Assembly (NCBI RefSeq): GCF_013408525.1
Contig: NZ_JACBZM010000001.1
Coordinates: 4,092,001-4,156,000, forward strand
Direction: 5' to 3'
DNA from: Nocardioides aromaticivorans
Lineage (GTDB): Bacteria > Actinomycetota > Actinomycetes > Propionibacteriales > Nocardioidaceae
Length of the DNA: 64,000 nt
The first letter of the stretch is position 1. The number at the start of each line of letters is the position of its first letter. The translations under genes and the position numbers were made by a program. Shown piece by piece: positions 1 to 9,642 of this stretch. A model generated the notes under the pieces. It saw only the letters and a list, made by a program, of their open reading frames with translations, was not told where the DNA came from and made no database searches.

Positions 1-303
1 GGCGGGGTGAGGCGGCCCTGACTGCAGGTTTGTGCAGTGCATGTTTATGAGGATCGCTTTCCGCACACCCGGGCGACGTTCTGTTGCATGATTGTGCACA
101 GGTGATCGGTGAGCCCCACCTCTCCCGTCACTCAATATGACCGTTGTCCCCGGTCACCAGTGGTTCGCGGCCCCGTCTTCGGGGGACGTCTCGGGAGTTC
201 CCCGGAGCGCGGAGGCCGCGAACCACTGGCGTTTTTACCGCCCGGCAACGATCAGGGGAAGGTCGCTCGCCCCACCTGACCGGCGGCGAGGACGGTCGGG
301 GCC
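1..303. other. Non-coding left edge
   Basis: No convincing gene is visible here. Short open frames exist but have no recognisable protein. The first 120 bases contain two short similar patches around TTGTGCA (about 31 and 92). The main content is a long hairpin ending in a T-run, listed separately. The leftward DUF4439 pair ends at the right side of this stretch, so the region is downstream of those genes and of whatever gene lies beyond the left edge. Confidence 0.6.
157..236 (+). terminator. Long structured hairpin with T-run
   Basis: A perfect 16-bp inverted repeat (left arm CCAGTGGTTCGCGGCC at 157-172, right arm at 214-229) encloses about 41 nt that can form smaller stems, for example CCCC/GGGG around 171-184 and CGGG/CCCG at 192-204. 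The right arm is followed by five T at 232-236 on the plus strand. This could be a factor-independent terminator for a gene left of the window, but it is larger and more branched than a usual terminator, so a small structured RNA is also possible. Confidence 0.55.
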
Positions 304-777
304 TCAGAGCCCCGGGAACGTCTCCGGCCTGCCGCCGAAGCCCAGCCCGCGCACCGCGGCATCGAGCAGGGCCGTCACCGCCCAGGCCCGCGTGGCGCCC
401 GTGCTGCTCGCGACCAGGTAGGCGTAGGTCGAGGCGGCGTCCTGCTCCAGGCGCAGCGCCCGTGCGGTGAGGGCCGCGGGGGTGCCCAGGTCCGCGGGCA
501 GCTGGTAGCCCGGCTCGGCCGCGACCGGCTCCCCGCCTGCGGCCCGGACCAGGCCGATGAGCTCGTCGCGACGGGTGCGGTGCAGGCGGTAGGCCGCCGT
601 GATCCGGCCGTAGAGACCGGGCTGGGCCGACTGGGAGGCCTGGCCACCCAGGGCGGCGTACACGAAGACGGCGGCGTGCTCGGCCGCGAGCGTCGCCTGC
701 AAGGCCTCCGTGGCGCTGTCGGGAACCGCGCCCGGGGTCGCGGGGGAGGAGGTCGGCGTGGAGGTGGTGTCGCTCAT
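304..777 (-). CDS. DUF4439 ferritin-like protein
   Basis: Predicted 157-residue cytoplasmic protein of the DUF4439 family, a four-helix ferritin-like fold found in actinobacteria. The stretch AAEHAAVFVYAALGG near residue 35 carries the Glu/His pair typical of the first helix, and the protein is rich in Ala and helix-forming residues. Its function is unknown; no complete di-iron site can be proved by eye. The ATG at 777-775 overlaps the end of the upstream lipoprotein gene by four bases (ATGA), so the two are probably translationally coupled. Confidence 0.8.
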   Translation of the reverse strand: MSDTTSTPTSSPATPGAVPDSATEALQATLAAEHAAVFVYAALGGQASQSAQPGLYGRITAAYRLHRTRRDELIGLVRAAGGEPVAAEPGYQLPADLGTPAALTARALRLEQDAASTYAYLVASSTGATRAWAVTALLDAAVRGLGFGGRPETFPGL

Positions 778-1277
778 GCCAGCACCGCCCGCTGCTGGGC
801 GACCGCGGCCGCCATCGACGCCAGCACCTGCGCCAGCGCGCCGCTCTCGGCCTGCCCGGCCGCCCGGACCAGCCGGTCCTGCAGCCGCGTCTCGGCCTGG
901 GCCAGCCGGCGCAGGGCCGCGGCGCGACCCGCGGGTACGGCGGGCGCGTCGGCCTGCTCCGCGCCGCCGAGCTCGGTCGCGTGCGCGTCGTGCAGGCGGG
1001 CCAGGCGGGTGGCGACGCCCGCGAGGGCCGGGACCGTCGTACCGACCGCCGTGGCGAGCGCGCCCGTGGCCGTGACCGCGTCGAGGACGCTCGCCACCAG
1101 GTCGCTGTCGGCGTCGACCGCGGGTGCCGTCGGGCTCACGGCGCCCGACACGCCCGGGCTCTCGTCGTCGTCGAGCAGGCCGTCGACGGCGTCGCAACCG
1201 ACCAGCGCCAGCGCCGTTCCGGCGAGACCGCCGGCCATCAGTGCGCGGCGGGAGAGCGGTGTCGGTCGTGCGGGCAC
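774..1277 (-). CDS. DUF4439-type lipoprotein with twin-arginine signal
   Basis: 167-residue exported protein. The N-terminus carries SRRALMAGGLAGTALALVGC: a twin-arginine pair at residues 10-11, a hydrophobic stretch and a lipobox with Cys28, so it is probably Tat-exported and lipid-anchored on the outer face of the membrane. The rest is helical and Ala-rich, and looks like a second member of the ferritin-like family of the gene it overlaps. The role is unknown. It is divergent from rimP, with about 75 bases between the two starts. Confidence 0.75.
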   Translation of the reverse strand: MPARPTPLSRRALMAGGLAGTALALVGCDAVDGLLDDDESPGVSGAVSPTAPAVDADSDLVASVLDAVTATGALATAVGTTVPALAGVATRLARLHDAHATELGGAEQADAPAVPAGRAAALRRLAQAETRLQDRLVRAAGQAESGALAQVLASMAAAVAQQRAVLA

Positions 1278-1308
1278 CGGGGAACCCTATCCGCACCCGC
1301 GGATCGTC

Positions 1309-1314
1309 TAGAGT
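1309..1314 (+). promoter_or_regulatory. Probable -10 box for the rimP operon
   Basis: TAGAGT fits the actinobacterial TANNNT -10 pattern. It lies 39 bases before the rimP ATG, leaving room for a short leader with the GGGAGGA ribosome binding site at 1341-1347. No clear -35 box was seen. Confidence 0.45.
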
Positions 1315-1353
1315 TGCCGGGCACAGCCACAACAGGACACGGGAGGACTCGTC

Positions 1354-1884
1354 ATGGGTTCGGGCCAGGGCGCGCAGCGCGCGACAGCCGAGCGGATCGA
1401 GCAGGTTCTCACCGGACCGCTCGCCGAGCTGGGCCTCGACGTCGAAGCGGTCGAGATCACTCCGGCAGGCAAGCGGCGGGTGCTGCGGGTCGCGCTCGAC
1501 ACCGACGGCGGGCCCACGCTCGACGACGTCGCCGCCGCGACGAAGGTGATCGACCGGGTCCTGGAGTCCGACGGCCCCGACGGGGCCGGCGACGTGATGG
1601 GCGAGCTGCCGTACACGCTGGAGGTCACCTCCCGCGGGGTCGACCGGCCGCTGACCCTCCCGCGGCACTGGCGGCGCAACGAGACCCGGCTGGTCAAGGT
1701 CACCCTGGCCGACGACTCGACGGTGACCGGCCGGATCGGCGCCTCGGACGACGACGGCGTGACCGTCGCCGTCGACGGCGCCGAGCGGCGGATCCCGTAC
1801 GCGGACGTGCGCAAGGCGCTGGTCCAGATCGAGTTCAACCGCAAGACCCGTGACGACGAGAACGACGAGAAGGACGCCGACTGA
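1354..1884 (+). CDS. Ribosome maturation factor RimP
   Basis: 176-residue cytoplasmic protein needed for maturation of the 30S subunit. The family pattern is visible: an N-terminal alpha/beta domain with [21 protein letters not shown], then [10 protein letters not shown] and a C-terminal SH3-like barrel ([17 protein letters not shown]), ending in an acidic/basic tail. The ATG follows a GGGAGGA ribosome binding site. Its stop overlaps the nusA start by one base (TGATG), as in the usual rimP-nusA-infB operon. Confidence 0.95.
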   Translation: MGSGQGAQRATAERIEQVLTGPLAELGLDVEAVEITPAGKRRVLRVALDTDGGPTLDDVAAATKVIDRVLESDGPDGAGDVMGELPYTLEVTSRGVDRPLTLPRHWRRNETRLVKVTLADDSTVTGRIGASDDDGVTVAVDGAERRIPYADVRKALVQIEFNRKTRDDENDEKDAD

Positions 1885-2852
1885 TGGACATCGACCTCAG
1901 CATCCTGCGGACGCTGGAGCGCGAGAAGGAGATCAAGTTCGACGTACTCGTCGAGGCGATCGAGCAGGCCCTCCTGACGGCCTACCACAAGACCGAGGGC
2001 TCGCAGGCCCAGGCGCGGGTCGAGCTCGACCGCAAGACCGGTCACGTCAGCGTGCTCGCCGCGGAGCTCGACGGCGAGGGCAACAAGGTCGGCGAGTACG
2101 ACGACACGCCGGCCGACTTCGGTCGCATCGCCGCCACGACGGCGAAGCAGATCATGCTGCAGCGGCTGCGCGACGCCGAGGACGAGATCAGGTTCGGCGA
2201 GTTCTCCGGCAAGGAGGGCGACATCGTCTCGGGCATCATCCAGCAGGGCCGCAACCCCGACGACGTGCTCGTCGACCTCGGCAAGCTCGAGGCGCAGCTG
2301 CCGTCGAGCGAGCGGGTGCCGGGCGAGGACTACAGCCACGGCACGCGGATCAAGTGCCTGGTCGTGTCGGTCCGCAAGGGCATGCGCGGCCCGCAGATCA
2401 CGCTGTCGCGCTCCCACCCGAACCTGGTGAAGAAGCTGTTCGCGCTGGAGGTCCCCGAGATCGCCGACGGCACCGTCGAGATCGCCGCGATCGCCCGCGA
2501 GTCGGGTCACCGCACCAAGATCGCGGTCCGCTCCACGGTCTCCGGCGTCAACGCCAAGGGCGCCTGCATCGGCCCGATGGGCCAGCGGGTGCGCAACGTG
2601 ATGGCCGAGCTGCACGGCGAGAAGATCGACATCGTCGACTGGTCCGACGACCCGGCGACGCTGGTCGCGCACGCGCTCTCGCCGGCCCAGGTCCAGTCGG
2701 TCACGGTCGTGGACGCCGCGGCGAAGTCGGCCCGGGTCGTCGTACCGGACTTCCAGCTGTCGCTCGCGATCGGCAAGGAGGGCCAGAACGCCCGCCTGGC
2801 CGCTCGACTGACCGGATGGCGCATCGACATCCACTCCGACGAGGAAGCCTGA
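1884..2852 (+). CDS. Transcription termination/antitermination factor NusA
   Basis: 322-residue RNA polymerase-associated factor that modulates pausing, termination and antitermination. An N-terminal polymerase-binding domain (1-120) is followed by an S1 domain (about 130-200) and two KH domains, with [14 protein letters not shown] near residue 230 and [14 protein letters not shown] near 296. The short form, without the acidic C-terminal repeats of proteobacterial NusA, is normal in actinobacteria. Start overlaps the rimP stop by one base. Confidence 0.96.
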   Translation: MDIDLSILRTLEREKEIKFDVLVEAIEQALLTAYHKTEGSQAQARVELDRKTGHVSVLAAELDGEGNKVGEYDDTPADFGRIAATTAKQIMLQRLRDAEDEIRFGEFSGKEGDIVSGIIQQGRNPDDVLVDLGKLEAQLPSSERVPGEDYSHGTRIKCLVVSVRKGMRGPQITLSRSHPNLVKKLFALEVPEIADGTVEIAAIARESGHRTKIAVRSTVSGVNAKGACIGPMGQRVRNVMAELHGEKIDIVDWSDDPATLVAHALSPAQVQSVTVVDAAAKSARVVVPDFQLSLAIGKEGQNARLAARLTGWRIDIHSDEEA

Positions 2853-2923
2853 CAGGGCCGGATCGCCGCACAGGCCGTGCCGGTTCGTGATCCTGACCGC
2901 AGGAGCGGTAGAGTTGAGCCTCG

Positions 2924-3295
2924 GTGGCTCGCCGACTGAATTCCCCTGCACGCCCTGACGTCCTCCCCATCGTGGGACCCGTCCGGACCTGCATCGGATG
3001 CCGTCAGCGGACTGCCAAACGCGAGTTGTTGCGGGTGACCGCCGGCTCGGGACCCGATGGCCGACCGGCCGTCGTCCCCGATCCCGACGGCACCGCGCCG
3101 GGACGTGGAGCGCACCTGCACCCCACCACCGGTTGCTACGACCTCGCGGTGCGGCGGAAAGCCTTCTCCCGCGCGCTCCGGTTCACGCCGGGCGCGGGTG
3201 GGCTCTCCACTGCGCCGGTGGGGGAGTACGTCGCCGACCTGGCCGCAACGACCCGGACCGATCCGACCGACAGAAACTGGAGCAACAGCTCATGA
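2924..3295 (+). CDS. YlxR family RNA-binding protein
   Basis: 123-residue protein with the YlxR signature RTCIGCRQRTAKRELLRV near residues 21-38. The family is nucleic-acid binding and has been linked to RNase P modulation (RnpM) in Firmicutes. The GTG start at 2924 puts 20 residues before the motif; a TANNNT-like box (TAGAGT, 2909-2914) ends 9 bases upstream, so a leaderless or very short-leader transcript is possible besides read-through from nusA. It sits in its usual place between nusA and infB. Confidence 0.88.
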   Translation: MARRLNSPARPDVLPIVGPVRTCIGCRQRTAKRELLRVTAGSGPDGRPAVVPDPDGTAPGRGAHLHPTTGCYDLAVRRKAFSRALRFTPGAGGLSTAPVGEYVADLAATTRTDPTDRNWSNSS

Positions 3296-3392
3296 GCACT
3301 CGATGAGTACCTCGCGATGAGCCAGTTCGTTCTGCACCACCCACCAACGGTCTGAGATCCCGGGAAACCGGGTCCGGGCCAGAAGGAGAATT

Positions 3393-6251
3393 GTGGCCAA
3401 GACCCGAGTTTCCGAACTCGCGAAGCAGTACGGCATCCCCAGCAAGGAAGCGCTGGAGAAGCTGAGCGCGATCGGAGAGTTCGCCAAGACGGCGTCCTCC
3501 AGCATCGAGCTCCCCGCCGTGAAGAAGTTCGAGGCGACCTATGGCGCCGAGCTGCTCGCCAAGATGAAGCCTGCCGGCGACGCCGGCACCGCGGAGGCTG
3601 CCAAGCCTGCGCCCAAGCCTGCTCCGGCCAAGAAGGCCGCGGCCGCGCCTGCTGCCGAGGCTCCCGCCCCTGTCGCCGAGGCTCCCGCCCCGGCTGCCGA
3701 GGCTGCCCCTGCTCCGGCCGCGCCCGCTGCCGACAAGCCGGCGGCTCCGCGCCCCGGTCCGCGTCCCGGCCCGAAGGCCCCCGCGGCCGAGCCGGCGCCC
3801 GAGCCCCCGGCCGAGCCCGCCGCTCCTGCCGCTGCCGCTCCGGCTCCGGCTCCGGCGAAGCCGGCCGCGCCCAAGCCGCCGAGCCCCAAGGCCCCGGCCC
3901 CGGCTCCGCGCCCGGTCGGCAAGCCCGGCGGCACCCCGCGTCCGGGCAACAACCCGTTCGCGCCCAGCCAGGGCATGGGCCGTCGCCCCGCCCCGCCGCC
4001 GCGTGAGGGCGAGGCCGGTCCGGCCGGCCCGCGTCCGCCGGCCGGTGCCGGTGGTCCGCGTCCGGGCATGCCGCGCCCCAACCCGGCGATGATGCCGAAG
4101 TCCCCGGCCGCCTTCGGCTCGGGCCCCGGCGGTCGTGGCCCGGGTGGTCCCGGTCGTCCCGGTGGTCCGGGTCGCCCCGGTGCCCCCGGTCGTGCCGGTG
4201 CTCCCGGCCGCGGTGGCGCGGGTGCGGGCGCTCCCGGCGGTCGTGGTCCCGGCGGTGGCGGCTTCGGCGGCCCCGGAGGTGGCGGACGTCCCGGTGGCGG
4301 TGGCCGTCCCGGCCAGCGTGGCCAGACCCAGGGCGCCTTCGGTCGCCCGGGCGGTCCGGCGCGCCGCGGTCGCAAGTCGAAGCGGGCGCGTCGCCAGGAG
4401 TTCGAGGCCATGGAGGCCCCGACGATCGGCGGCATGCGGGTCCGCAAGGGCAACGGCGAGACCGTTCGCCTGGCGCGTGGCTCCTCGCTGACCGACTTCG
4501 CCGAGAAGATCGGCGTCGACGCCGCTTCGCTCGTGCAGATGCTCTTCCACCTCGGCGAGATGGTCACGGCCACCCAGTCGGTGGGCGACGAGACCCTCGA
4601 GCTGCTCGGTGAGGAGCTCAACTACGTCGTCGAGGTCGTCTCCCCGGAGGACGAGGACCGCGAGCTGCTGGAGTCGTTCGACATCGAGTTCGGTGCCGAC
4701 GAGGGCAGCGAGGACGACCTGGTCATCCGCCCGCCGGTCGTGACCGTCATGGGTCACGTCGACCACGGAAAGACCAAGCTCCTCGACGCGCTCCGCGACG
4801 CCAACGTCGTGGCCGGCGAGGCCGGTGGCATCACCCAGCACATCGGTGCCTACCAGGTCCACACCGAGGTCGACGGCAATGACCGTCGCATCACCTTCAT
4901 CGACACCCCGGGTCACGAGGCGTTCACCTCGATGCGTGCCCGTGGTGCGCAGGCGACCGACATCGCCGTCCTGGTGGTCGCGGCCGACGACGGCGTCATG
5001 CCGCAGACGGTCGAGGCGCTCAACCACGCCCGGGCGGCCAACGTCCCGATCGTGGTGGCGGTCAACAAGATCGACAAGGAGACGGCCGACCCGACCAAGG
5101 TCCGCGGCCAGCTCTCCGAGTACGGCCTCGTGCCCGAGGAGTACGGCGGCGACGCGATGTTCGTCGACGTCTCGGCCAAGGCCGGGCTCAACCTCGACAA
5201 GCTGCTCGAGGCGATCGTGCTCACCGCCGACGCGTCCCTGGACCTGCGGGCCAACCCGGTCCAGGACGCGCAGGGCCTCGTCATCGAGGCGCACCTCGAC
5301 CGCGGTCGCGGTCCGGTCGCCACGGTGCTGGTCCAGCGCGGCACGCTGCGCGTCGGTGACTCGATCGTCGCCGGTCCGGCCCACGGCCGCGTCCGCGCGA
5401 TGCTCGACGAGCACGGCAACGAGCTGACCGAGGCCGACCCGGCCCGGCCCGCGATGGTCCTCGGCCTCTCGTCCGTCCCGGGCGCCGGCCAGAACTTCAT
5501 CGTGGTCGAGGACGACCGGATGGCGCGCCAGATCGCCGAGAAGCGGGAGGCGCGCGAGCGTGCCGCCCTGCAGGCGAAGCGCCGTGTGCGTCGTACCCTC
5601 GAGGACTTCATGGCCTCCATGGAGAAGGGCGAGAGCCAGGAGCTCAACCTCATCCTCAAGGGCGACGTGTCCGGTTCGGTCGAGGCCCTCGAGGACGCCC
5701 TCGCGCAGATCGACGTGGGCGAGGAGGTCAGCCTCCGGGTCATCGACCGTGGTGTCGGTGCGATCACCGAGACCAACGTCGACCTGGCCGCCGCCTCCGA
5801 CGCCATCATCATCGGCTTCAACGTCCGGCCCCAGGGCAAGGCGGGCCAGATGGCGGAGAAGGAAGGCGTCGAGATCCGCTACTACTCGGTCATCTACCAG
5901 GCGATCGAGGAGATCGAGGCGGCCCTCAAGGGCATGCTCAAGCCGGAGTACGAGGAGAACACCCTCGGCCAGGCCGAGATCCGTGCGATCTTCCGCTCGT
6001 CGAAGATCGGCAACATCGCCGGCTGCATGGTCACCAGCGGTGTCATCCGGCGCAACGCCAAGGTCCGCCTGCTCCGCGACGGCGCCGTCGTCGCGGACAA
6101 CCTCGACCTCGCCTCGCTCAAGCGGGAGAAGGACGACGCGGCGGAGGTCCGGGAGGGCTTCGAGTGCGGTCTCGTGCTCCGGAACTTCCAGGACATCAAG
6201 GAAGGCGACATCGTCGAGGCCTTCGAGATGCGGGAGATCCCGCGGAGCTGA
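3393..6251 (+). CDS. Translation initiation factor IF-2
   Basis: 952-residue GTPase that brings initiator tRNA to the ribosome. Order of parts: an IF2_N domain ([19 protein letters not shown], residues 3-21), a long Ala/Pro then Gly/Arg/Pro low-complexity linker (about 60-330), a second IF2_N-like domain (about 350-410), then the G domain with GHVDHGKT near 453, DTPGHEAF near 503 and NKID near 558, and the usual C-terminal domains. The GTG start follows AGAAGGAG. The N-terminal linker is long even for actinobacteria. Confidence 0.97.
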   Translation: MAKTRVSELAKQYGIPSKEALEKLSAIGEFAKTASSSIELPAVKKFEATYGAELLAKMKPAGDAGTAEAAKPAPKPAPAKKAAAAPAAEAPAPVAEAPAPAAEAAPAPAAPAADKPAAPRPGPRPGPKAPAAEPAPEPPAEPAAPAAAAPAPAPAKPAAPKPPSPKAPAPAPRPVGKPGGTPRPGNNPFAPSQGMGRRPAPPPREGEAGPAGPRPPAGAGGPRPGMPRPNPAMMPKSPAAFGSGPGGRGPGGPGRPGGPGRPGAPGRAGAPGRGGAGAGAPGGRGPGGGGFGGPGGGGRPGGGGRPGQRGQTQGAFGRPGGPARRGRKSKRARRQEFEAMEAPTIGGMRVRKGNGETVRLARGSSLTDFAEKIGVDAASLVQMLFHLGEMVTATQSVGDETLELLGEELNYVVEVVSPEDEDRELLESFDIEFGADEGSEDDLVIRPPVVTVMGHVDHGKTKLLDALRDANVVAGEAGGITQHIGAYQVHTEVDGNDRRITFIDTPGHEAFTSMRARGAQATDIAVLVVAADDGVMPQTVEALNHARAANVPIVVAVNKIDKETADPTKVRGQLSEYGLVPEEYGGDAMFVDVSAKAGLNLDKLLEAIVLTADASLDLRANPVQDAQGLVIEAHLDRGRGPVATVLVQRGTLRVGDSIVAGPAHGRVRAMLDEHGNELTEADPARPAMVLGLSSVPGAGQNFIVVEDDRMARQIAEKREARERAALQAKRRVRRTLEDFMASMEKGESQELNLILKGDVSGSVEALEDALAQIDVGEEVSLRVIDRGVGAITETNVDLAAASDAIIIGFNVRPQGKAGQMAEKEGVEIRYYSVIYQAIEEIEAALKGMLKPEYEENTLGQAEIRAIFRSSKIGNIAGCMVTSGVIRRNAKVRLLRDGAVVADNLDLASLKREKDDAAEVREGFECGLVLRNFQDIKEGDIVEAFEMREIPRS

Positions 6252-6336
6252 CCTGCTCCACCGCACCATCCGAGCTGTGCCGCCCGTCCCGACACCGGGG
6301 CGGGCGGCGCGGCCGTTCCAGTGATAGGAAGACCCC

Positions 6337-6789
6337 ATGGCAAGCCCCCGCGTACGCAAGATCGCCGACCGGATCCAGGTGATCGTCGCGGAGATGCTCG
6401 AGCGCCGGATCAAGGACCCGCGGCTCGGGTTCGTGACGGTGACCGAGGTTCGGCTCACCGGCGACGCCCAGAACGCCACCATCTACTACACCGTGCTCGG
6501 CGAGGACGCCGACCAGCAGGCGACCGCCCAGGCGCTGGAGTCGGCCAAGGGCCTGCTCCGCTCCGAGGTCGGCAAGCAGCTCGGCATGCGGCACGTCCCT
6601 TCGCTCGCCTTCGAGTTCGACGGCGTCCCCGAGAGCGCCCGGCACCTCGACGAGGTGCTCGCCCGCGCCCGTGCGGCCGACGCCGCGGTCGCGGCCGCCC
6701 GCGAGGGTGCCCAGCCCGCGGGCGAGGCGGACCCGTACAAGAAGCCCCGCGAGGCCGCTCCGGAAGAGGAAGTCGACAGCGACGACTGA
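6337..6789 (+). CDS. Ribosome-binding factor A
   Basis: 150-residue RbfA, needed for late 30S maturation and 16S rRNA 5' end processing. The KH-like core is clear: [20 protein letters not shown] at the start, [18 protein letters not shown], and [10 protein letters not shown] charged tail of about 30 residues follows the core. It lies 85 bases after infB, its usual position. Confidence 0.94.
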   Translation: MASPRVRKIADRIQVIVAEMLERRIKDPRLGFVTVTEVRLTGDAQNATIYYTVLGEDADQQATAQALESAKGLLRSEVGKQLGMRHVPSLAFEFDGVPESARHLDEVLARARAADAAVAAAREGAQPAGEADPYKKPREAAPEEEVDSDD

Positions 6790-6882
6790 TCGCACGGTCG
6801 TGCCGTTTGGTGACCCTTCGCTGACGTAGGCTCGACGGTGCCCGTCACACCGGGGTGGCGGCGCAGCGGGAGGGACACCGTC

Positions 6883-8739
6883 ATGAGGACATCGATCCAG
6901 GGGCTCGTCGTCGCGCTGTGCGCGACCTTCCTGCTGCTGCCGGCGCCGCGCGCCGAAGCGGCAGGAGTGGACGTCGACATCCCGACCGGCACGTGGTCGG
7001 GCGTCGAGACGGTGACCTTCACCAGCGCCGACCCGACGGTCCAGTCGTTCGCCGTGCAGATCGGCGGCGCCCCGCACCCCGTGATCCGGGCGGCCAACGC
7101 CGTTCCGGGCGAGCCGGTCGAGGTGCAGGTGCCGACGTGGGGCTTCCACGGGCGGTGGAACGTCGCCGCCACCGGCTGCTCGGTCCCCGTGGACCAGCAG
7201 TGCAGCCCGAGCGTCCTCTACACCCGCACGTTCGAGCAGGACCCGGCTGACGCCGTGGCGGCCGCCTTCGACCTGCCGGGCGAGCCGGTCTTCCTGCCCG
7301 AGGAGGCGGACGACGCCCGCATCACCCTCACCAGTCCCGGTGGCCGGCACTTCCTGGTGACCAGGACCGAGTACGGCGGACGGGAGCTCTCCGACCTCGT
7401 CCCGGCCGGCGGCAGCGCGCCGCTCCCACTCGCCGGCACGGGTCCGATCGACATCGAGTCGGTCGCCCGCTGCCCCGAGGGCGTGACGCCCGGCCTGGTC
7501 CGCCTCGGCACGTCCTGCGAGGTGTTCCCGATCGGCCGCACCGTCACCGTCGTCGGCAACCTCGGGCTCTCGGTGAGTACCAGCAGCGCCGGAGCGATCA
7601 TCGACGCGCAGGACGGGACCTCGGTCGACATCCGTGCCCGCGTCGTCGACGGCCTCGCCGCCGAGCTGTCCTACGAGCTGCTCGACTCCGCCGACCGGAC
7701 CGTCCTCGGCCCGGTGGCCTGGCCCGGGACGGGCGACGTGGCCGTCTTCGACCCCAACGCGCCCGGAGTGGCGCTGGCCGGCGGCGACCACACGCTCGAG
7801 GTGACGGCCACGATCACGAAGGGCGACCTGGTCCGGACGGAGACCGCGACGGTCCCGCTGGCGCTGACCACCGACCCGCCGCCGGTGGACCTGCCCTCCT
7901 ACTGGCTCTCCGGCATCGCTCGCGACGTGCGGGGCGACCGTCCGGCGTCGGTCTCCGTCGGTGGGACGAACGATCCCCGCTACCTCGGCACCCTGCATGT
8001 CACTGATGCGGCCGGCAACGAGGTGTGGACCGCCAGGACCGGCCCCGACTGCCGCGGGGACTCGTGCCAGATGGCGCCGGACCCGAACGAGCCCGCCTGG
8101 TACGACTTCTCCTGGCCCGGTACGACGACCGCCGGGGCCAGGTTGCGGGCGGGGGAGTACCACGCCGTGATGACCGTGGTGGACGCCTGGGGGCGCACGG
8201 TCGAGGTCGCCGACGTCGGCTCGCTGTACATCGACCACCTCGAGACCGTGACGACGACGAAGCGCTACACCCCGGCGAGCACGACCTGGGCCGACAGCAT
8301 CATCGGACGATGCTCGTCCTCACCGAAGCCGGGGCCGCACGGTTGGGCCGGCTCGGTCGGCGTGCTCTCGCTGAGCAGGTGCCGCAACACCGCTGGGCGC
8401 TACGACTGGGCGTTCCGGTCGTTCCTGCTGGAGCACCGCAAGGCGCCGGACCAGCAGCGGCTGATCAGTTACCAGGTCGCCGCGTACGGCGCGCCGGTGC
8501 GGCGCGGGATGCGCGGAGGCATCGTGTACGACGCCAGCGGCGGCCGCGGACCGGTGTGGAAGAACGTCGGGACGCTGTCGGGCGGGCTCGGCTGGCACAC
8601 TGCTGCCCGGGTGGCCGCGCCTCCCGGCAACGAGGGGACCAACTACTTCGCCCTCGTGCAGGCCCGGACGACCAGCGGCAACAAGTGGGACATCAGGTAC
8701 TGGCGGGTCTCGTGGACCCACCGCGCATGGAGGAGATGA
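6883..8739 (+). CDS. Large secreted protein of unknown function
   Basis: 618 residues. The ATG at 6883 follows GGGAGGGA and opens a clean Sec signal peptide (MRTSIQGLVVALCATFLLL then APRAEA). The mature part is Cys-poor with a few spaced pairs and reads as beta-sandwich domains; GEYHAVMTVVDAWGRTVEVADV near residue 425 resembles FlgD-type Ig-like modules. No catalytic motif was recognised. An upstream in-frame GTG at 6838 lies 5 bases after a TAGGCT box, so a longer leaderless product cannot be excluded. It interrupts the usual rbfA-truB order and abuts truB with one base between. Confidence 0.75.
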   Translation: MRTSIQGLVVALCATFLLLPAPRAEAAGVDVDIPTGTWSGVETVTFTSADPTVQSFAVQIGGAPHPVIRAANAVPGEPVEVQVPTWGFHGRWNVAATGCSVPVDQQCSPSVLYTRTFEQDPADAVAAAFDLPGEPVFLPEEADDARITLTSPGGRHFLVTRTEYGGRELSDLVPAGGSAPLPLAGTGPIDIESVARCPEGVTPGLVRLGTSCEVFPIGRTVTVVGNLGLSVSTSSAGAIIDAQDGTSVDIRARVVDGLAAELSYELLDSADRTVLGPVAWPGTGDVAVFDPNAPGVALAGGDHTLEVTATITKGDLVRTETATVPLALTTDPPPVDLPSYWLSGIARDVRGDRPASVSVGGTNDPRYLGTLHVTDAAGNEVWTARTGPDCRGDSCQMAPDPNEPAWYDFSWPGTTTAGARLRAGEYHAVMTVVDAWGRTVEVADVGSLYIDHLETVTTTKRYTPASTTWADSIIGRCSSSPKPGPHGWAGSVGVLSLSRCRNTAGRYDWAFRSFLLEHRKAPDQQRLISYQVAAYGAPVRRGMRGGIVYDASGGRGPVWKNVGTLSGGLGWHTAARVAAPPGNEGTNYFALVQARTTSGNKWDIRYWRVSWTHRAWRR

Positions 8740-8740
8740 G

Positions 8741-9604
8741 TTGGCAGAGGTCCCGTCCGGGCTGGTCGTGGTCGACAAGCCCGGTGGCATGACGTCCCAC
8801 GCGGTCGTGGCTCGCGTCCGTCGTACCCTCGGCACGCGGAAGGTCGGGCACGCCGGCACCCTCGACCCGATGGCGACCGGCGTGCTGGTCCTCGGCGTCG
8901 AGCGCGCCACCCGCCTGCTCGGCCACCTGATGCTGACCGAGAAGGCCTACACGGCGACGGTCCGGCTCGGCGCGTCCACGACGACCGACGACGCCGAGGG
9001 CGAGGTCACTGCGACGACCGACGCCTCCCACCTGACGGAGGCCCAGGTCCGCGACGCGCTGGGCGCGTTCGCCGGTGAGATCGACCAGGTCCCGTCGACG
9101 GTCTCGGCGATCAAGGTCGACGGCAAGCGCGCCTACGCGCTGGCCCGCGCCGGCGAGGAGGTCGAGCTGAAGGCGCGGCGGGTGACGATCCACGAGATCG
9201 AGGCCGACGGGTTCCGGGGCGAGGACGGCTTCCTCGACCTGGACATCCGGGTCCGCTGCTCGAGCGGGACCTACATCCGTGCGATCGCGCGCGACCTGGG
9301 CGCCGCGCTCGGCGTCGGCGGGCACCTGACCGCGCTGCGCCGTACGGCGGTCGGACCGTTCACCCTCGACGGCGCCAACACCGACCTCGACGACCTCGCC
9401 GTCACCCCCCTGGCGGTCGCCGCGCGGGCGTCCTTCCCCGCGCTCGACCTCGACGACGAGCAGGCGCAGGCGGTCCGCTACGGCCGTCCGCTAGCGCTCC
9501 CGATCGACGGCCTGACGGGGGTCTTCGCGCCCGGCGGCGAGTTCCTCGCGCTGTACCAGCCGAACGGCGGCAAGGCGAGGCCTGCTGCCGTCTTCGTCGG
9601 GTAG
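8741..9604 (+). CDS. tRNA pseudouridine(55) synthase TruB
   Basis: 287-residue enzyme making pseudouridine 55 in the T-loop of tRNAs. The family start GLVVVDKPGGMTSH and the catalytic motif GHAGTLDPMATGVL (Asp near residue 42) are present, followed by the RCSSGTYIRAIARDLG motif. The C-terminal domain is of the actinobacterial type. The start is TTG at 8741, preceded by GGAGATGAG; a one-base gap separates it from the preceding gene. Confidence 0.95.
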   Translation: MAEVPSGLVVVDKPGGMTSHAVVARVRRTLGTRKVGHAGTLDPMATGVLVLGVERATRLLGHLMLTEKAYTATVRLGASTTTDDAEGEVTATTDASHLTEAQVRDALGAFAGEIDQVPSTVSAIKVDGKRAYALARAGEEVELKARRVTIHEIEADGFRGEDGFLDLDIRVRCSSGTYIRAIARDLGAALGVGGHLTALRRTAVGPFTLDGANTDLDDLAVTPLAVAARASFPALDLDDEQAQAVRYGRPLALPIDGLTGVFAPGGEFLALYQPNGGKARPAAVFVG

Positions 9605-9642
9605 TGGCGGCCGGCGAGGGCGGGTGTGGGAGAGTTGCCGCC

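Noticed and set aside
137..470. Short plus-strand frames in the left-edge region
   Set aside because: They run through the hairpin and into the antisense of the DUF4439 gene, with no recognisable protein.
3183..6482. Very long open frame on the minus strand opposite infB
   Set aside because: Infidelity of codon use and low-complexity Asp/Leu/Arg content show it is the complement of infB; GC-rich third positions keep antisense frames open.
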